This document shows positions 45,865 through 57,719 of a DNA stretch of 64,000 bases, piece by piece. Every line of letters starts with the position of its first letter. Position 1 is the first letter of the stretch. The DNA lies in NCBI GenBank assembly GCA_963573305.1, contig OY754329.1:48008417-48072416 (forward strand), given 5' to 3'. Made by a program: the position numbers and the translations under genes. The notes beneath the pieces were generated by a model. It was given only the letters and a program-made list of their open reading frames with translations, ran no database searches and was not told the DNA's origin. The stretch comes from Pyrrhosoma nymphula (Eukaryota > Arthropoda > Insecta > Odonata > Coenagrionidae).

Positions 45865-48800
45865 CTGAAAATAACAAAAAAAACTGAATTATTACCTTTG
45901 TAATTGTTCAAGTATATGAGAATGCACAACTTTGATTGAAACATCGAGTCACAATACTCAGACAAGCTATGTTTTTGTCAGTGTAATGCATTAGCAACAG
46001 TAATCCACTTCCAGTCGAAGGAATCCACAAGTATAGAAGAGATACGTAATGCATATGTACTCTACTCATGTACAGGGCTATGCTTACAGCAACTGAGGCT
46101 GTCCACCAGGAGATGGGCCAACCCATAGTTATAGAGATTAGGAAGGAAATACGTCAATTTACTCAACATACTTTTATAGGTACATAGTCTTGGTCAAAAA
46201 GCAGTCATACTCACAATCAGAGGAAGTATAGATAAAATGACCAAAAATACTATGGAAAATTTTGAAGGTACTGTGACTTGACAAGTGGCTGCCACCAACT
46301 AATAGGAAGAGGGGGCAGCAGCCCTTCTTAAAATGAGTGAAGATAGAGACTGCTGTAGTCAAAACAGCTGTATGTACTAATTACAATTCAGGCTTGGTAA
46401 AAATTTGGTACCTGAATGGCTTTGGTACTGCGATGTTCCACTCCATCAGATATTCAACCTGTGAGTTCATCTTGTACTCATTGTGAATTTGTCATCTCTC
46501 CTACCACCATGTAGATAATGATCAGGAATAAGGCTCTTATCACTGAATAATTATCCCAAGAAGTAACTATCCCCTTCACTTTTCTTTCAATTTACAGTAA
46601 GAACAGCCATGATTGACTGCCGAATTACAATATTTTGGATTTCAGTACTTCATTCTTATCTCCTGATGGTCCCTATGTTCTCAAAAGAGTTCATCAATTG
46701 AGTGTGTAACATAACAATACATGATTGATGCTAGGAAGTTTGAGGTCATGCTCAGGCTGTAAATAACTTGAAAATCTGAAAATTGAAATGTGAGGAATGG
46801 GCATGTTTATGGAATAAGTGAAATGAAATGGCTCAAAGAAAAATACTACTGAACCAAAAACTCTCAAGTTATTTACACTGGCTCTATAAACAGAACAGGT
46901 GTGGGATCAGGAAAAGTTTCATTTAAAAGCCTTCTGGAGTGTAATGCAAGGATCATATTTGTTGAATGGAAACTTAGCGAAGGATGCTGTTGTACAAGTA
47001 CTGAAGGACAAGTTTATATGTCCACATTAGATTATGGAGAAGGACATTTACGTTAAAATGAGATTGGTAAAGTGTCAAATGGGAGGATAATATTGGGATG
47101 AAGTGGTGAAAGGTCAGTGCAGCAGTGGAGAAATAGGTTTAAGACAGTGGGATGATAGAAGAGAGAGACTTCTGCAGTTATGTGAACTTTTGGTGAAAAA
47201 ATTAGTGGAATTGTGGTGACAAAAGTATTTTTTTGGCTGTATTAACCCTACAAGCCCGGAGGAGTATTAAATGAATCCCATCTCGTAGGTCGGAGGAGAT
47301 TTAAATGAAACCGCTGGTTTCCCACTGATTTAAATGGAATCGCCGCGACGTAGTCACTCGACGGCATGTGAAGTTCGTGACCGACGTAGTGACTACGTCG
47401 CTCGTCGTTGAAGGGTTAATGAAATCATATTATAGTCTGGAAGAGCTAACCAAGAGTGGATATTAACAGTGATGAGTATTGTGGTTATTGTGAATCATTG
47501 CCATGAGTTAAAAAACAAAATGATCCTTGAAGAGTCATTGATTAGTGGAAACACTGAAGGAAATAAGTCATACTTTGGCCTATTAAAGTATCTGGAATAA
47601 AGCTGAGGAGGATGAACAATTTATGGACTAATGGAAAGAAGGTGGTAGAGTATATATGTACATTCATAGAGTTCATTCATTCATTTTTCCATAGAGTACT
47701 CTACCTAAAAAGCTACTCTATTTAGCCATATAAGAAATTTCTAATGTCAAAGTAAACTTACTTGAAGCCACAACTAGGCCTATCCGAATAATGCTTTCTC
47801 CTAGTAATGGCCTGTCTGAAAACTTATTCTTCAAGGAGCCCCATGCAATCTCCAGGCAAACGAAGAATTGTAGCCCATAGGTGCAAAATACTGCCACTGC
47901 CACCATGATCTTGACAGTTTGTGCCAGCCTGTAGAATGAAAGACCAATCAATCAGCCATACCTCAAATGTAACTGTATATGTACAGTAGCAGGCAAAAAA
48001 TTCTTACCACCTCGGGATGGAAATTTTTTGAAGTCCTGAGTTGACGTTGATGTGAATTGATTGTATTTTATAGAATGGAGACTTAACTACATATTGCATT
48101 CAGATCATTCGGGACATTTAATGCATTAATATATAGGACTGTTTCAGGCTTGAAGAGATAATTACCAAGGAGGTTGGAATATACTTGAGGGGGCGCTATA
48201 GGTCCTGGGCATGGAGCGGAAGCGTGGCAGGAATAGGGGTGCTTGGGTAGGACAGGCCACGCCCACTTTGACCAAAACATTGACATTTGCCTAAGGATCA
48301 ATAATAAATTTTTAGTGAAACTTCTGATGAAAAATTGGACATATACTACTGTAATACACTTTCTCTCGCAAATGTAAGACCTTTTCTCACTTGCATTTTT
48401 CACTCCCTACCTTATTATATACTCTCACAGAAACACGATATACGTCGACACAACAGCATCAGACCCCATTTGCATAGAATATATTTTTTATAGAATATAT
48501 ATATTTTTTATTTAATAACAATGAGTTAACAACGACCGCATTACAATTTGTAATGAACAGTCTTATGGTAGATTTTGCAAAATTATTACCCAGATATCTT
48601 TTTCTAGTCCAAAATAACTAGAAAGCCCCCAGAAACTTTTCATGCAAAAAAATGTCTCAGTACTTCCTACATATGCATATATAATTGTGTTATCAACAAA
48701 ATGAGGTGACAGGATAGGGAACTTGAAAAGAGAAATACCTCATACATTATTTTTAAATTATTGTAAAATCTTGAAAAAGTCATGAATTTGGCCATCTTAT

Positions 48801-51800
48801 GACATTTTTATTTTAAAATTATTTGAAATAATTTTAAAATAATTTGTCAATATTCTTTTGCTACTTGGGCCTCTCTCCCCTTTTTCTTGAGATGCTCGTG
48901 TTTTATGCATTCTTCTGGAACCTAAGCTTACAGATCACAGATTGATCCAATCATTATTTTTGAACCAAAGCTTAGATGTCAGCAAGGCCAGAAGAATAGA
49001 TTACGGAGCATCCTGAGACCAGAGCATAATGTTTTGAAATGATAAATTGTTCCTCCTGAGTTTGAGGAAGAGGCAGGGCTTTCCTCAAATCTGTGGAAAA
49101 TCTTATTTTAATGAGTCATTCTTACCCATCTTCTGTGGGCAGGTTGAGTGTTATTGCTCCTTCAGTCTTGGTTCCATACCGCACATAGCCAATAAATCCC
49201 AGTGCTGCATACACAACTGTCACAAAAGTCATCCCAATGTTCAAAACTCCACATATATTCCATATCCTGAGGAAGTGAGGTGGATTCTTCATGCTGTTCT
49301 CAAGTGGCATCATCTGTAATATATGTTTTACATTTTATGGCTTGCTTATATTAACCATTTTTGAAAGGCAGAGGGGTATCAGGGAAAATTTAATGTAGAT
49401 ATTTCACGAATTAACAATTGTTGAAGTAGAAGAAGTGAAGATATATGTACGTATTCATACTCTGTTTTCTCGATCATTACTAGTTTTGACATTCGTGTTT
49501 TACTGACTGCGCATGGATAATTAATTTCAATTAAAGCCTGAGGAATAACTGGGCCACCATATTTCTGTGAATGTAAAAAAATTGAGTTTTTTCAGGTTTT
49601 CAGTTTTAAGGTAAATTATGTCTCTAGTTTTGAAAGTTTTTATTTTGCACCATTCACTATAGGTCTAGGCCGATACTCAGATTAATGGGACATTTGTTCA
49701 AAGTATGAGCCTGGGAAGAATTAAACTATGATGTATTCATTTGAAAATTAACCGTCCGATATTCCATGGGGGTGAGCTGTTGGTAAACATCTGAAATATG
49801 TTCATGTGTAGTGTGTTTTTATGGGTTTGGAATACCAGTGAGTTGTGTAGGTTCCTGTCATCAGATGTGTATCATTCATTGAAGTTAAATTCTTTAAATT
49901 AAAACCTATCTGCGGCCATTTTTGACCAATCTTTTATGTATGTATGTTCATTTGAAGAACAATAGTGGGCCAAGAAATCCAGAAATCTCAGCCTCCATCA
50001 AAGTTTACTGAGTTTCCCATATCATATGGGCTATTATTAACACTTAATGCCATGTCTTTTTAAATGCTTGGACACATGAGCACGCATGTATTTATTCAAT
50101 TGCTATGATTTTATCTACAAGACAGTGGTAGCAAGGAAAAACATTATTAAAGTATGGCATTATTTTTAGTAGATTTTAGTTTGCTTATTGCATGTCATAA
50201 CTCAACTAAAAGCATATAGATATTTTGTAGGATCTAAGTCTTTCCCGGCGAATGCTTAGGATGAATAGTTCTCGGGTTTCCAGCAAGGTAATGGTGTTAA
50301 ACTGCACCGATGTTTCAATGAAATTTTTGATTTCACTTTTTTATTTCAATGAACTTTTCAATGAATTTTACCCTGTAGACGATGGCAAACTAAGCCATTG
50401 AAACGTCGGTGCAGTTTAACACAATTACCTGACTGGAAGCCCAAGAACTATTCATCAATATAGATATTTTGTTTTTAAATGAGTTGCCTATGAAAGTTCT
50501 CAGTTTACAACCAACACCTTTTTTATGTTTGTTCATAATTCTTGATATGATGTTGGTATTTCCTTTGTGTAAAATAACATTGAAACAATGGTACTTACCA
50601 CACCAATAGCCTCCATAGCAAATACAGTAATGCTGAAAAATGATGGCAATCCAGATATTGGAGCTGTGAGAGGAGTGGTTTCAAGTGCTGATTGGTCTTG
50701 TAGAAGGTAATATGTGGTGATGCCTAAGCCAACCACCATGCATAAATTGGCCACTAATGATACTGGAGCCAGCATTTTAAGGTTAGGTGTGAAGCCCAAG
50801 AACAGTAGAGGGATGAGGAGGGCAGCAATGTATACCCTCTGATCTAGTTTGTATTGAGTGTAATGCTCAATGACCTGAAATATGATTTTTTTTTATTACT
50901 AACATGAATAATGCGTTAAATACAAGCAACTAATAAAAAGCAATGAGTCTCATTTTTTAAATATACCTGCTGGAAGCTATTTCCCACTATGACTGAATAC
51001 ACACATAGCGTTCCAAAATAAGTGAGGAAAAGCATGGTCATCACTGTAATCCTGTAAAATAATATTTATATTATAGGATTTTTGGAATAACAGTTAAAAC
51101 TTATCATTGAGCCAGTGTTACTAACATTTTTATGTGGAATATCTGATTGCAAAGTGAAAAGTGTACGCTGAACTTGGAGACTGAAGCTAACTTATCATTA
51201 TGATCCGACTAATGACTTACAAACATGTGCAATAACTTAGCTGTATTCTTAAGAAATGAACAGTTTGTCAAAATATCCTGGGCTAATCATAAACCTCTAA
51301 CAATGAGATGTTTATTTTCTTTCACAAGTTTTAGAATACATATTGGAATTTCCATTATTATACTTGTAGGAAGTAAAACCTACTAATAGATTTTACTTTC
51401 TGCCAATTCTTTTATAGCTTATACTATTCTTCTTTGATTTAATTGGGCTTAGATGTATTTCAATCCTCTATTAATTTTTAGGACATTTTAATTAAGGGTA
51501 AGGAGCATGGTGGGTACTTGGGTAGAGCACTTGGCTACTGATCGAAGGGTCCCGGATTCAAATCCGGGTGAAGCCTTGGATGTCCCTGAACAAAAAAATC
51601 CTCAGAGTGCAAGGTGGCCCAGGGAAAGGAACTGGCCTCCCTACCTTGAGTGGGTGAAACTTACATGCCTGTGGTTTAGTCCGGGGTGAGCTCTACCCTC
51701 AACTATCCAAACCAACCTTCGGGTTGAATCACTGATTGAGTGTGAAGAATTAAGAGTATATTATTGGTACTTACTTGCATAGTCTGGCATATTTTCTCAC

Positions 51801-52782
51801 TGGCTCTGGTCCTCTAGTAAAAGCTGTCTCTCCTATTCCATCAAATGTTAGCATAGGTAATTGATGCCTATAATATAGCTCATGTCCGCATTTTACCTGC
51901 AAAAATTCAGTTTTGGAGGTTAGGTATTACTTTTTATACATAATCATCTACAGTAAAGTAGTAAATATACAGTAAACTAAATCCTTACTACAGTAAAAAA
52001 AGGCTTATTTTTCAGTTTTAAAAAAGTGCCTGGTAAATCGTATGCATTTAGAATTCTCTCATAATTGGATGGTTCAGATATAATCTTAGTTAGGAAAATG
52101 GGAAGTGAGCAAGTGGAGGGCTGTTCTTTATTTTCAGGCACTGATTGATTAACAAAATATCATTAATCATATTGTGGAATAATATCAAATTGCAGAATCA
52201 ATCCTATAAGTTTTTAGAGTTAATGAAGCTCATTACTGAGTAGTAGGGCAACAATTATTTCTAGCTCTATGTTATTGGAAGCTGAACTTAAGATTTTTTA
52301 TAAAAATTATTAAATCTTCATTAAAATGATCTGATAGAACTGCATATAATTTTATGAGACCTTGCTTTCTTTTCATATTTATTCTGAGCTTTTTTCCACA
52401 TTAAATTAAAAACATGCAATTTGGTTGACATAATTACCAATCCATGTCTTCCATACATCAAGTGTGCAAATTTATATATGTACTACTCTTGGAAGAATTC
52501 TGGAGCATAACCTTAGACAATCTCCAAAGTAGTAATTGTCTCTAAAATTTTATGCAGTCATCAATTTGATTCTATTATCATGAATATCCTTTGAGTCCTT
52601 CAATCAAATTTACATACCAGCACATAAGCACAGTGTGTGCAAATGAGAGCGATGAGAACAGTTCCAAGGATACCAACTGACAGACCAGCATTCATGAAAC
52701 CGTACGGCATTCCGAGGATCCCAGTCCCAACACTTGCCTTGAGTATGTGGATCAGCGTCTCAGTGTCTCTGTAAGCAGTCAT
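45536..52782 (-). CDS. SLC36/PAT-type proton-coupled amino acid transporter
   Basis: Seven exons join in consistent phase to about 443 residues: 52782-52618, 51896-51775, 51051-50967, 50874-50599, 49313-49126, 47928-47762, 45864-45536 (stop TAG). The family usually has 450-480 residues and 11 membrane segments. The first membrane segment holds the conserved ETLIHILKASVGTGILGMPY. Later landmarks are KMLAPVSLVANLCMVVGLGI, FAMEAIGVMMPLENSMKNP, GYVRYGTKTEGAITLNLP and AVAVPTIGPFMGLIGALCFS. These place it with insect Pathetic/CG1139-like transporters, which cotransport protons and small neutral amino acids at plasma or lysosomal membranes; substrate and site cannot be read from sequence. The N-terminus is short. 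The ATG at 52782 is preceded in frame by TGA, but acceptor-like sites (CTTACAG|AGAC) just inside could mean an upstream first exon. No disruptions are seen. Confidence 0.93.
47242..47419. mobile_element. piggyBac-type MITE in intron 6, 178 bp
   Basis: TTAACCCTACAAGCCCG at the left and, reverse-complemented, TTAACCCTTCAACGACG at the right, with TTAA at both ends. CGACGTAGTSACTACGTCG-like palindromes lie in the right half. It sits in the transporter intron between exons 6 and 7. Confidence 0.65.
47762..47928 (-). CDS. SLC36-like exon 6
   Basis: Acceptor TTCTACAG|GCTGGC. Encodes LAQTVKIMVAVAVFCTYGLQ to IRIGLVVAS. Donor TCAA|GTAAGT, phase 1. Confidence 0.92.
49126..49313 (-). CDS. SLC36-like exon 5
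   Basis: Acceptor ATTACAG|ATGATG. Encodes MMPLENSMKNPPHFLRIWNI to LNLPTEDG. Donor GATGG|GTAAGA, phase 2. Confidence 0.92.
50260..50456. repeat. Foldback repeat in intron 4, 197 bp
   Basis: Arms of about 62 bp: GATGAATAGTTCTCGGGTTT at the left versus (reverse-complemented right) GATGAATAGTTCTTGGGCTT. Inner blocks GTGTTAAACTGCACCGA and GTTTCAATG are shared. The structure is MITE-like. Confidence 0.75.
50599..50874 (-). CDS. SLC36-like exon 4
   Basis: 92 codons from VIEHYTQYKLDQRVYIAALL to FAMEAIGV, covering two to three membrane segments. Acceptor TTTCAG|GTCATT, donor GTG|GTAAGT, both phase 0. Confidence 0.92.
50967..51051 (-). CDS. SLC36-like exon 3
   Basis: Acceptor TTTTACAG|GATTAC, 85 nt, encodes ITVMTMLFLTYFGTLCVYSV then IVGNSFQQ, a membrane segment. 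Donor CAG|GTATAT. It is followed by a short 92-bp intron. Confidence 0.9.
51501..51747 (+). mobile_element. tRNA-derived SINE in intron 2
   Basis: The head has an A-box-like TTGGGTAGAGCACTTGG (51518-51534) and a B box CGGATTCAAATCCGG (51553-51567). The body follows with AAAAAAATCCTCAGAGTGC. Target duplications AATTAAGGGTA (51490-51500) and AATTAAGAGTA (51748-51758) differ at one of 11 positions. It lies antisense to the transporter gene, beside the exon 2 donor. Confidence 0.85.
51775..51896 (-). CDS. SLC36-like exon 2
   Basis: Acceptor TTTTTGCAG|GTAAAATGC, encodes VKCGHELYYRHQLPMLTFDG through YARLC, donor GCAA|GTAAGT in phase 2. A SINE target duplication ends 16 bp inside the following intron. 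Confidence 0.9.
52618..52782 (-). CDS. SLC36-like exon 1 (first recognised)
   Basis: 55 codons, MTAYRDTETLIHILK to CTHCAYVL, donor CTG|GTATGT, phase 0. The start is uncertain: either the ATG at 52782 or an acceptor near 52768 joined to an upstream exon. Confidence 0.8.
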
Positions 52783-52799
52783 TGGCCCCACCAAGCTTC

Positions 52800-53159
52800 A
52801 GTTAGACAACCCCTGAAATGGTAGGAGGTTTGCAGGCAGTGACTACACCTGGCAAACTGACTCAATTTGAATCTCTAAATTGCATTTTTTCTGAATTATT
52901 TTTATGGCAAGTCACTTTGAATTATAAATTCATCATTTTTTTAATGTACACATTCCTGAGGAGAGTGTGTATTGGGAAAGGATTTAGTTAAAAATTCAGG
53001 GGTGTCAATCTTGGTGAGGCTTTCAGAATTAAAATTAAAACTCTATGGAGTACACACTATTGAGGGCCATATTCACAAAGATGTCTAAGAAGACACATAC
53101 GTAGGGTGAAATACTGCCCTTTATTATGGGTGATCTACCAGTTAGGGTAGGTTTCATTG
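52800..53159. other. Upstream of transporter, no gene seen
   Basis: May hold transporter 5' UTR or promoter. No upstream coding exon could be recognised. Confidence 0.3.
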
Positions 53160-53420
53160 TTTATTGCTTATCTCCTATGACCCTAGCCATGGTTGTACTA
53201 TTTCCTAATGAGATCTCTCCCTTCATTTCAGAGTACTTCCCCCATCCGTCATAACTCCCGAAATGCTTATCCTTGTCCTCCCTCTGTCCCACCATTCTAC
53301 CTTCCAAAATGTCCTTCAGCATCCCTTTGCCCTTCATTACTGGCCCCATACACTTACTTTGCTTCCTCTTGACTACATTGTCTCTTCCCCATTCTAATTC
53401 ATTTGTCTTCCTCCACACAG
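53160..53420 (-). mobile_element. LINE 3' remnant
   Basis: The minus frame reads VVKRKQSKCMGPVMKGKGML then KDILEGRMVGQR, ending EMKGEISLGN. This parallels the insect LINE C-terminus (RK..WIGH.LR...LL...LEG...GKRGRG..R). It is a short, 5'-truncated copy. Confidence 0.6.
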
Positions 53421-54061
53421 CCTAGGTTTGAAAACCCAGGTTTGAAAATAAAAGCACTATTTTTCCTGAATTAGAACTGTTAAACTGAAAATATATGTAT
53501 TTATACTGAGCATCTTGCATGCTGGAACATTTGTTTTCAGCCAGTAAAAATCCAAGTGGTGAATGATAGAAGAATGAAGCCTTGGCTGCCAACTTTACAA
53601 ATTTGAGATTGAGCTGGTTCTGTGAAATATTTGTGACCACTTAAGGGCACAATAGGTGCGAGTTTACACAAGTTAGGTTTGCATTAGCGATAGTTTTTCT
53701 TGATTAAGTATATGAAAAAAGGGGATTTGACAGTTTTTGAAAAATATAAAAAAATACTTTTTCCCTAATGACTTTAATTTTTCTTTATCTTATAGGGATG
53801 CATTTATAGTTTTCAAAGGCAAAGGTTACATTCTGGTGGTCCAAGACGTGTACCTACTAATTATTCTTCACGCCCTGCTCCTACATTCCAAGCCTTCTGT
53901 CAGCCATGTGCATCTCTCAAGTGAAAATTGGTAAGTGTAAGTACAGCCAATTGAGATAAGCTGGATTTAAGAATGTCAAAGAGAGAGTGAAAGTCAGATA
54001 GCATTTAGCCTAAAATGCCTTAAATTGAATGAAAGCAGATCATTCTCATTTATCTTTTGGC

Positions 54062-54221
54062 CAGTGTAGGATTAAGGGAGGGTGGGGGGGGGGGGAGTGG
54101 CCACCCCCCCGTAAATCCTGTTACAATGGGAAAAATGGTGGTCATAAGGTATTCCATACCCCCCAGAGCCTTGGAAAGTAGCAATCTCCCCCCTCAAAAC
54201 AACAACTTTAATCCGCCACTG
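54062..54221. mobile_element. hAT MITE, 160 bp
   Basis: Begins CAGTGTAGGATTAA and ends TTAATCCGCCACTG. Flanks CTTTTGGC (54054-54061) and CTTGTGGT (54222-54229) are 6 of 8 identical. The interior has G- and C-runs near the left end. Confidence 0.65.
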
Positions 54222-54229
54222 CTTGTGGT

Positions 54230-55711
54230 GCTGATAACAAATATGAAAAAAATTGAAACTATATCTTAGTTTCCATTTTTTACCAGTTGGCAATAGGAAG
54301 ACAAATATCAATATGGGAATCAACACAAAGATATTTTCCCTCAAATTAGTGTCCTGGCCTCTCTTGGCGGGGCACTGGAGTTGACTCGGCATGCATAATC
54401 AATTTTTCACATTTATTCTGAATACAACTTGAGTGGTGAGTGATAAATAATTTGCCGTAACTATGTCAAATGGGACTGCTTATCCTCCTGCCTATCCTGA
54501 TACGTCTTATTAAAGGGTTTAATTGATGACGTAAATGAGTCTGACGGTCTCCGGCCAATAACCACTCCTTATGTGAAAGGAAAGGACTTTTTTTAGTTCC
54601 TCTGAAGTTTAATCCGAAATTAACATCAGAAATGAGATGATTTAAGTCAGTGAAATTGTAGTACTATGGAACAATGATGAAGGTTAAATGGATGGAGAGA
54701 GTAACCAATGAAAAAGCCCTCCAAAGAGCTGGGGAGAAGAGACGTTTAATGAAAATGGAAGCAATTAACTGGGGGGAGTCATTGAGATAAACTCATTCGA
54801 CACAATTTTATACTTAACAGACTCCTGAATGGAATGAGAAATAATTGGGAGAATTACTGAGGAAAACCATTGATAGAATGCATATGGAAAATGATGAGGG
54901 ATGTCTAAGTAAAGATTGAGAAAGAATAAATTAGTTTTTTGTGATTTGGTTGAAGATAAATAATCATCGGAGTGATGACTGCTCATGTTGATGAGGTAAT
55001 TCTTTTCCAAGTCTTGCGCACTTACGTCTCAGAGTCGCATCTTATGTTAACACTAACTTAGGAAAGGAACTAATTTTAGCCACCCGAGTACATTTACGCC
55101 CGAGTGTCGAGGCAAGAGATTCCTCGCTATTCTCCTGGCACCGCGGCCAAAGGTCTTGGGATAATAACTCCCGCCAAAATTGCCTCCCGTCACGGAGTTT
55201 TATGGTCTCCATCCCGCACGCGGCCTCTAGTGGCCAATTTTTTCCGGAGAGAATTTTATTGACTCCAACGCTTTAGCGACGCGATTAAGTGATTTGTGGA
55301 AATTGCATCGCCTCCGCTGCAATCTATCAAACCTGCAGAAATTGATGTTGTGGCTGATTTCTTAATATTTCGTTAAAATATAACCTCTTGATGATTGAGT
55401 TTTCGTCGCGTGGTGTATAATTTCCCAAGGGGAGAGCATTCGCGCCTCCTCATCCCTAATCGTTGCCGTGGCTTTCGTGGAGTGTTGTTTGAACTATTTT
55501 CTTGGTAACATTATTATCGTGTCTGTGATAATTGTTGCACCTAATTGTCTCACGTAGGGAGTTTCCTATCATTTTTTGCCTCGCATTTGCCTGCATGCCT
55601 TTGGTCATTTAGTTTCATATACAATTTGTTTTGAGCTAAGAGAGCGATCAAGAAAAGCCAAAATGTCAACTTCTTTACGGTGCCCAACAGATTGTATTAT
55701 TTATTTTATTA
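54230..55711. other. Intergenic with a CpG-richer patch
   Basis: No gene was recognised. 55040-55330 is clearly richer in G, C and CpG (for example CACCGCGGCC, CGCACGCGGCC) than its surroundings and could be a promoter region, possibly of the transporter. That is speculation. Confidence 0.3.
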
Positions 55712-56082
55712 TCGACGAGCATAAGAGACTAGATCGTTTAATGGTAAATAATTACGTTTCACCAGTCATTTCCCGGCTCGGAATTATTTCGTTTCAATTA
55801 AAAAATTTGCTTTTACTTTTAAATCGACTATTATCGGACAGATAGTACTTGGACTATACGACCGGGGATCGCCGAGATCCAAAGGGATACACAAAATGAC
55901 ATTGGGACTTGACTTGTACTAGCAATGACAGACACCAGACATGTTGACTTAACAGTGACGTCGACAAAAATGAGAGACTAGATCGTTTAATGGTAAATAA
56001 TTACGTTTCACCATTTATTTCCCAGCTCGGAATTATTTCGTTTCAATTCAAGAGTTTGGTTTTACTTTTAAATCTGTTATTA
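55712..56082. repeat. Direct repeat, about 120 bp, spaced 249 bp
   Basis: AGAGACTAGATCGTTTAATG, GTAAATAATTACGTTTCACC and CTCGGAATTATTTCGTTTCA occur at 55724 onward and again at 55973 onward with few differences, ending in TTTTACTTTTAAATC. It is two units of a degraded tandem duplication. Confidence 0.8.
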
Positions 56083-56089
56083 ATAGCTC

Positions 56090-57515
56090 GACTCTCCATT
56101 TTGTGTATGGGATGAGATAATATGTCAATGATTCCCGAAATATCTAGCCGTTTAGAGCTATTTTCATTTGTGAAATAGGCACATTAAATCAAACTGCGCT
56201 ACACACGCCGAATTTTATGGATAGCTGGGCGAGTTCACGATCTGTCCTCGAACTTCAAAGACGAAAAGGTCTTCAAGCAGAGTTTTGACTGTTTACTTCT
56301 TGAGTATAGTCTTTAGCCCAATACTAATTGATTCTACCGGGCGACCGGGAACACTTACATTTTTTGTATTCTAATCGAATGAAACTACTCAACGTAAATT
56401 ATCGTGGCATGGAAGTTTAAACACTTAAAAAAAATATTCATGAACATTTTGGTAGCTTAATGGTTGATTTTGCATCTCGGTACCAAAGCTAGAGGTAGCG
56501 TCATAACCATTCTTTAACCATATACATTAGCGATCATTTTCTTCGTAGCTGCAATCTCAAGGTCTTCAGTGCGAAATTTGTTGCGAGAATTTATTTGCCT
56601 GATTGTTATTTTTGTGATGTTTTAATTTTCAATTGAAACTTCACATCAATGACGACTCCTCTGAATGAGTAGCACACCGCGCCATGATGCGCACCACTAC
56701 GCAACATGTCGATTCTAGCGAATATTTCGTTCTTCGGGGCGGTTTCAAGGAGAATCAAAAGGCATAACTATAATCCGTACATCCTAAGGCTCTCCCGTCT
56801 TTATAGCGGTTGAATTTTTCCATTAGTTCCGCCATGAATATCAGCCATCACGCCATCTATCACCATTCATGCGGGTGTCAGGATGCCTAAACGCCGCCGT
56901 AAGGGTATGTGACCCAGAATACACTCGTGTGAATTTCGCCTACGGAAGCAGGGGCGGTTAAGGGAGGATTATTGGCTTGTTTCGGGAGGCGGGACAACAA
57001 ATAAGGTCATTTGCGTCATGCTGCAAGTTGTATTGGATGCAAATAACCTGATTGGTGGGTAGGTTGGAGAAGTAAGTATCATTTAGGGATTGACGGAAAG
57101 GCGAAGAGAAACTTAGCGTCAAGATTAGCCATCACCTACTATTTGCATTGATGAGTTTATCTGACAACGAAAACTACTGTTGTTGATCCTCACCCTACAC
57201 AAATACGGCTTTAGTTTTTCTCATCCAACACAGAATACGCTAAGAGGTGTAATGTTCCATCCAACGGAGGGAGTAAGTACTACTCTTGAAATGCTCCTCA
57301 CGAAGCCAGTGGTCTAGAATACCCTGATATAAACCCTGATCGCCCAAGCCAAGCTATTACGTTTCTTGAAAATACCAGCCTTTTTTAACTAGTTTGACGT
57401 TATAGACGTTTTGAAATATATATTCTTGAGCAAGGAACATTTATGATTATTTATTCTGAAGTAAAATAGTTTTTTAAAGTTGATACAGTATATTTTTTAA
57501 ATTATAGGTGTTCTC
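56090..57515. other. Intergenic, no gene seen
   Basis: Mixed-composition DNA without recognised coding or repeat structure. Confidence 0.35.
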
Positions 57516-57519
57516 AGAT

Positions 57520-57715
57520 GCAAAATGGCCAATGGCCATGTAAACTAAAAACCGCTAAACCTACCTCTTCGCAAAATATTCGAGCACGGGTCTGAATTCC
57601 AATGAAAGATCTCCGACACTGCCGAGATTCGAAACCGAGCTCTCGGGATTGAAAGCTAGTTCTACAATCCCATCCCCGTTGAAGGAGGAGGTTATGCTGA
57701 GTGTTGGTCACCGAA
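57520..57715 (-). mobile_element. tRNA-derived SINE, copy B
   Basis: The minus strand shows AACTAGCTTTCAATCCCGAG, a B box GGTTTCGAATCTCGG, then GGAGATCTTTCATTGGAATT. It has the same order of blocks as copy A at 36290-36500, defining a SINE family. The ends are approximate. Confidence 0.6.
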
Positions 57716-57719
57716 TCTC

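Noticed and set aside
46840..47230. Coding remnant in transporter intron 6
   Set aside because: Short segments such as NGNLAKDAVVQVLKDKF look protein-like, but no family could be recognised.
51501..51575. Functional tRNA gene
   Set aside because: A and B boxes are present, but the anticodon arm does not fold properly and SINE body sequence and target duplications follow.
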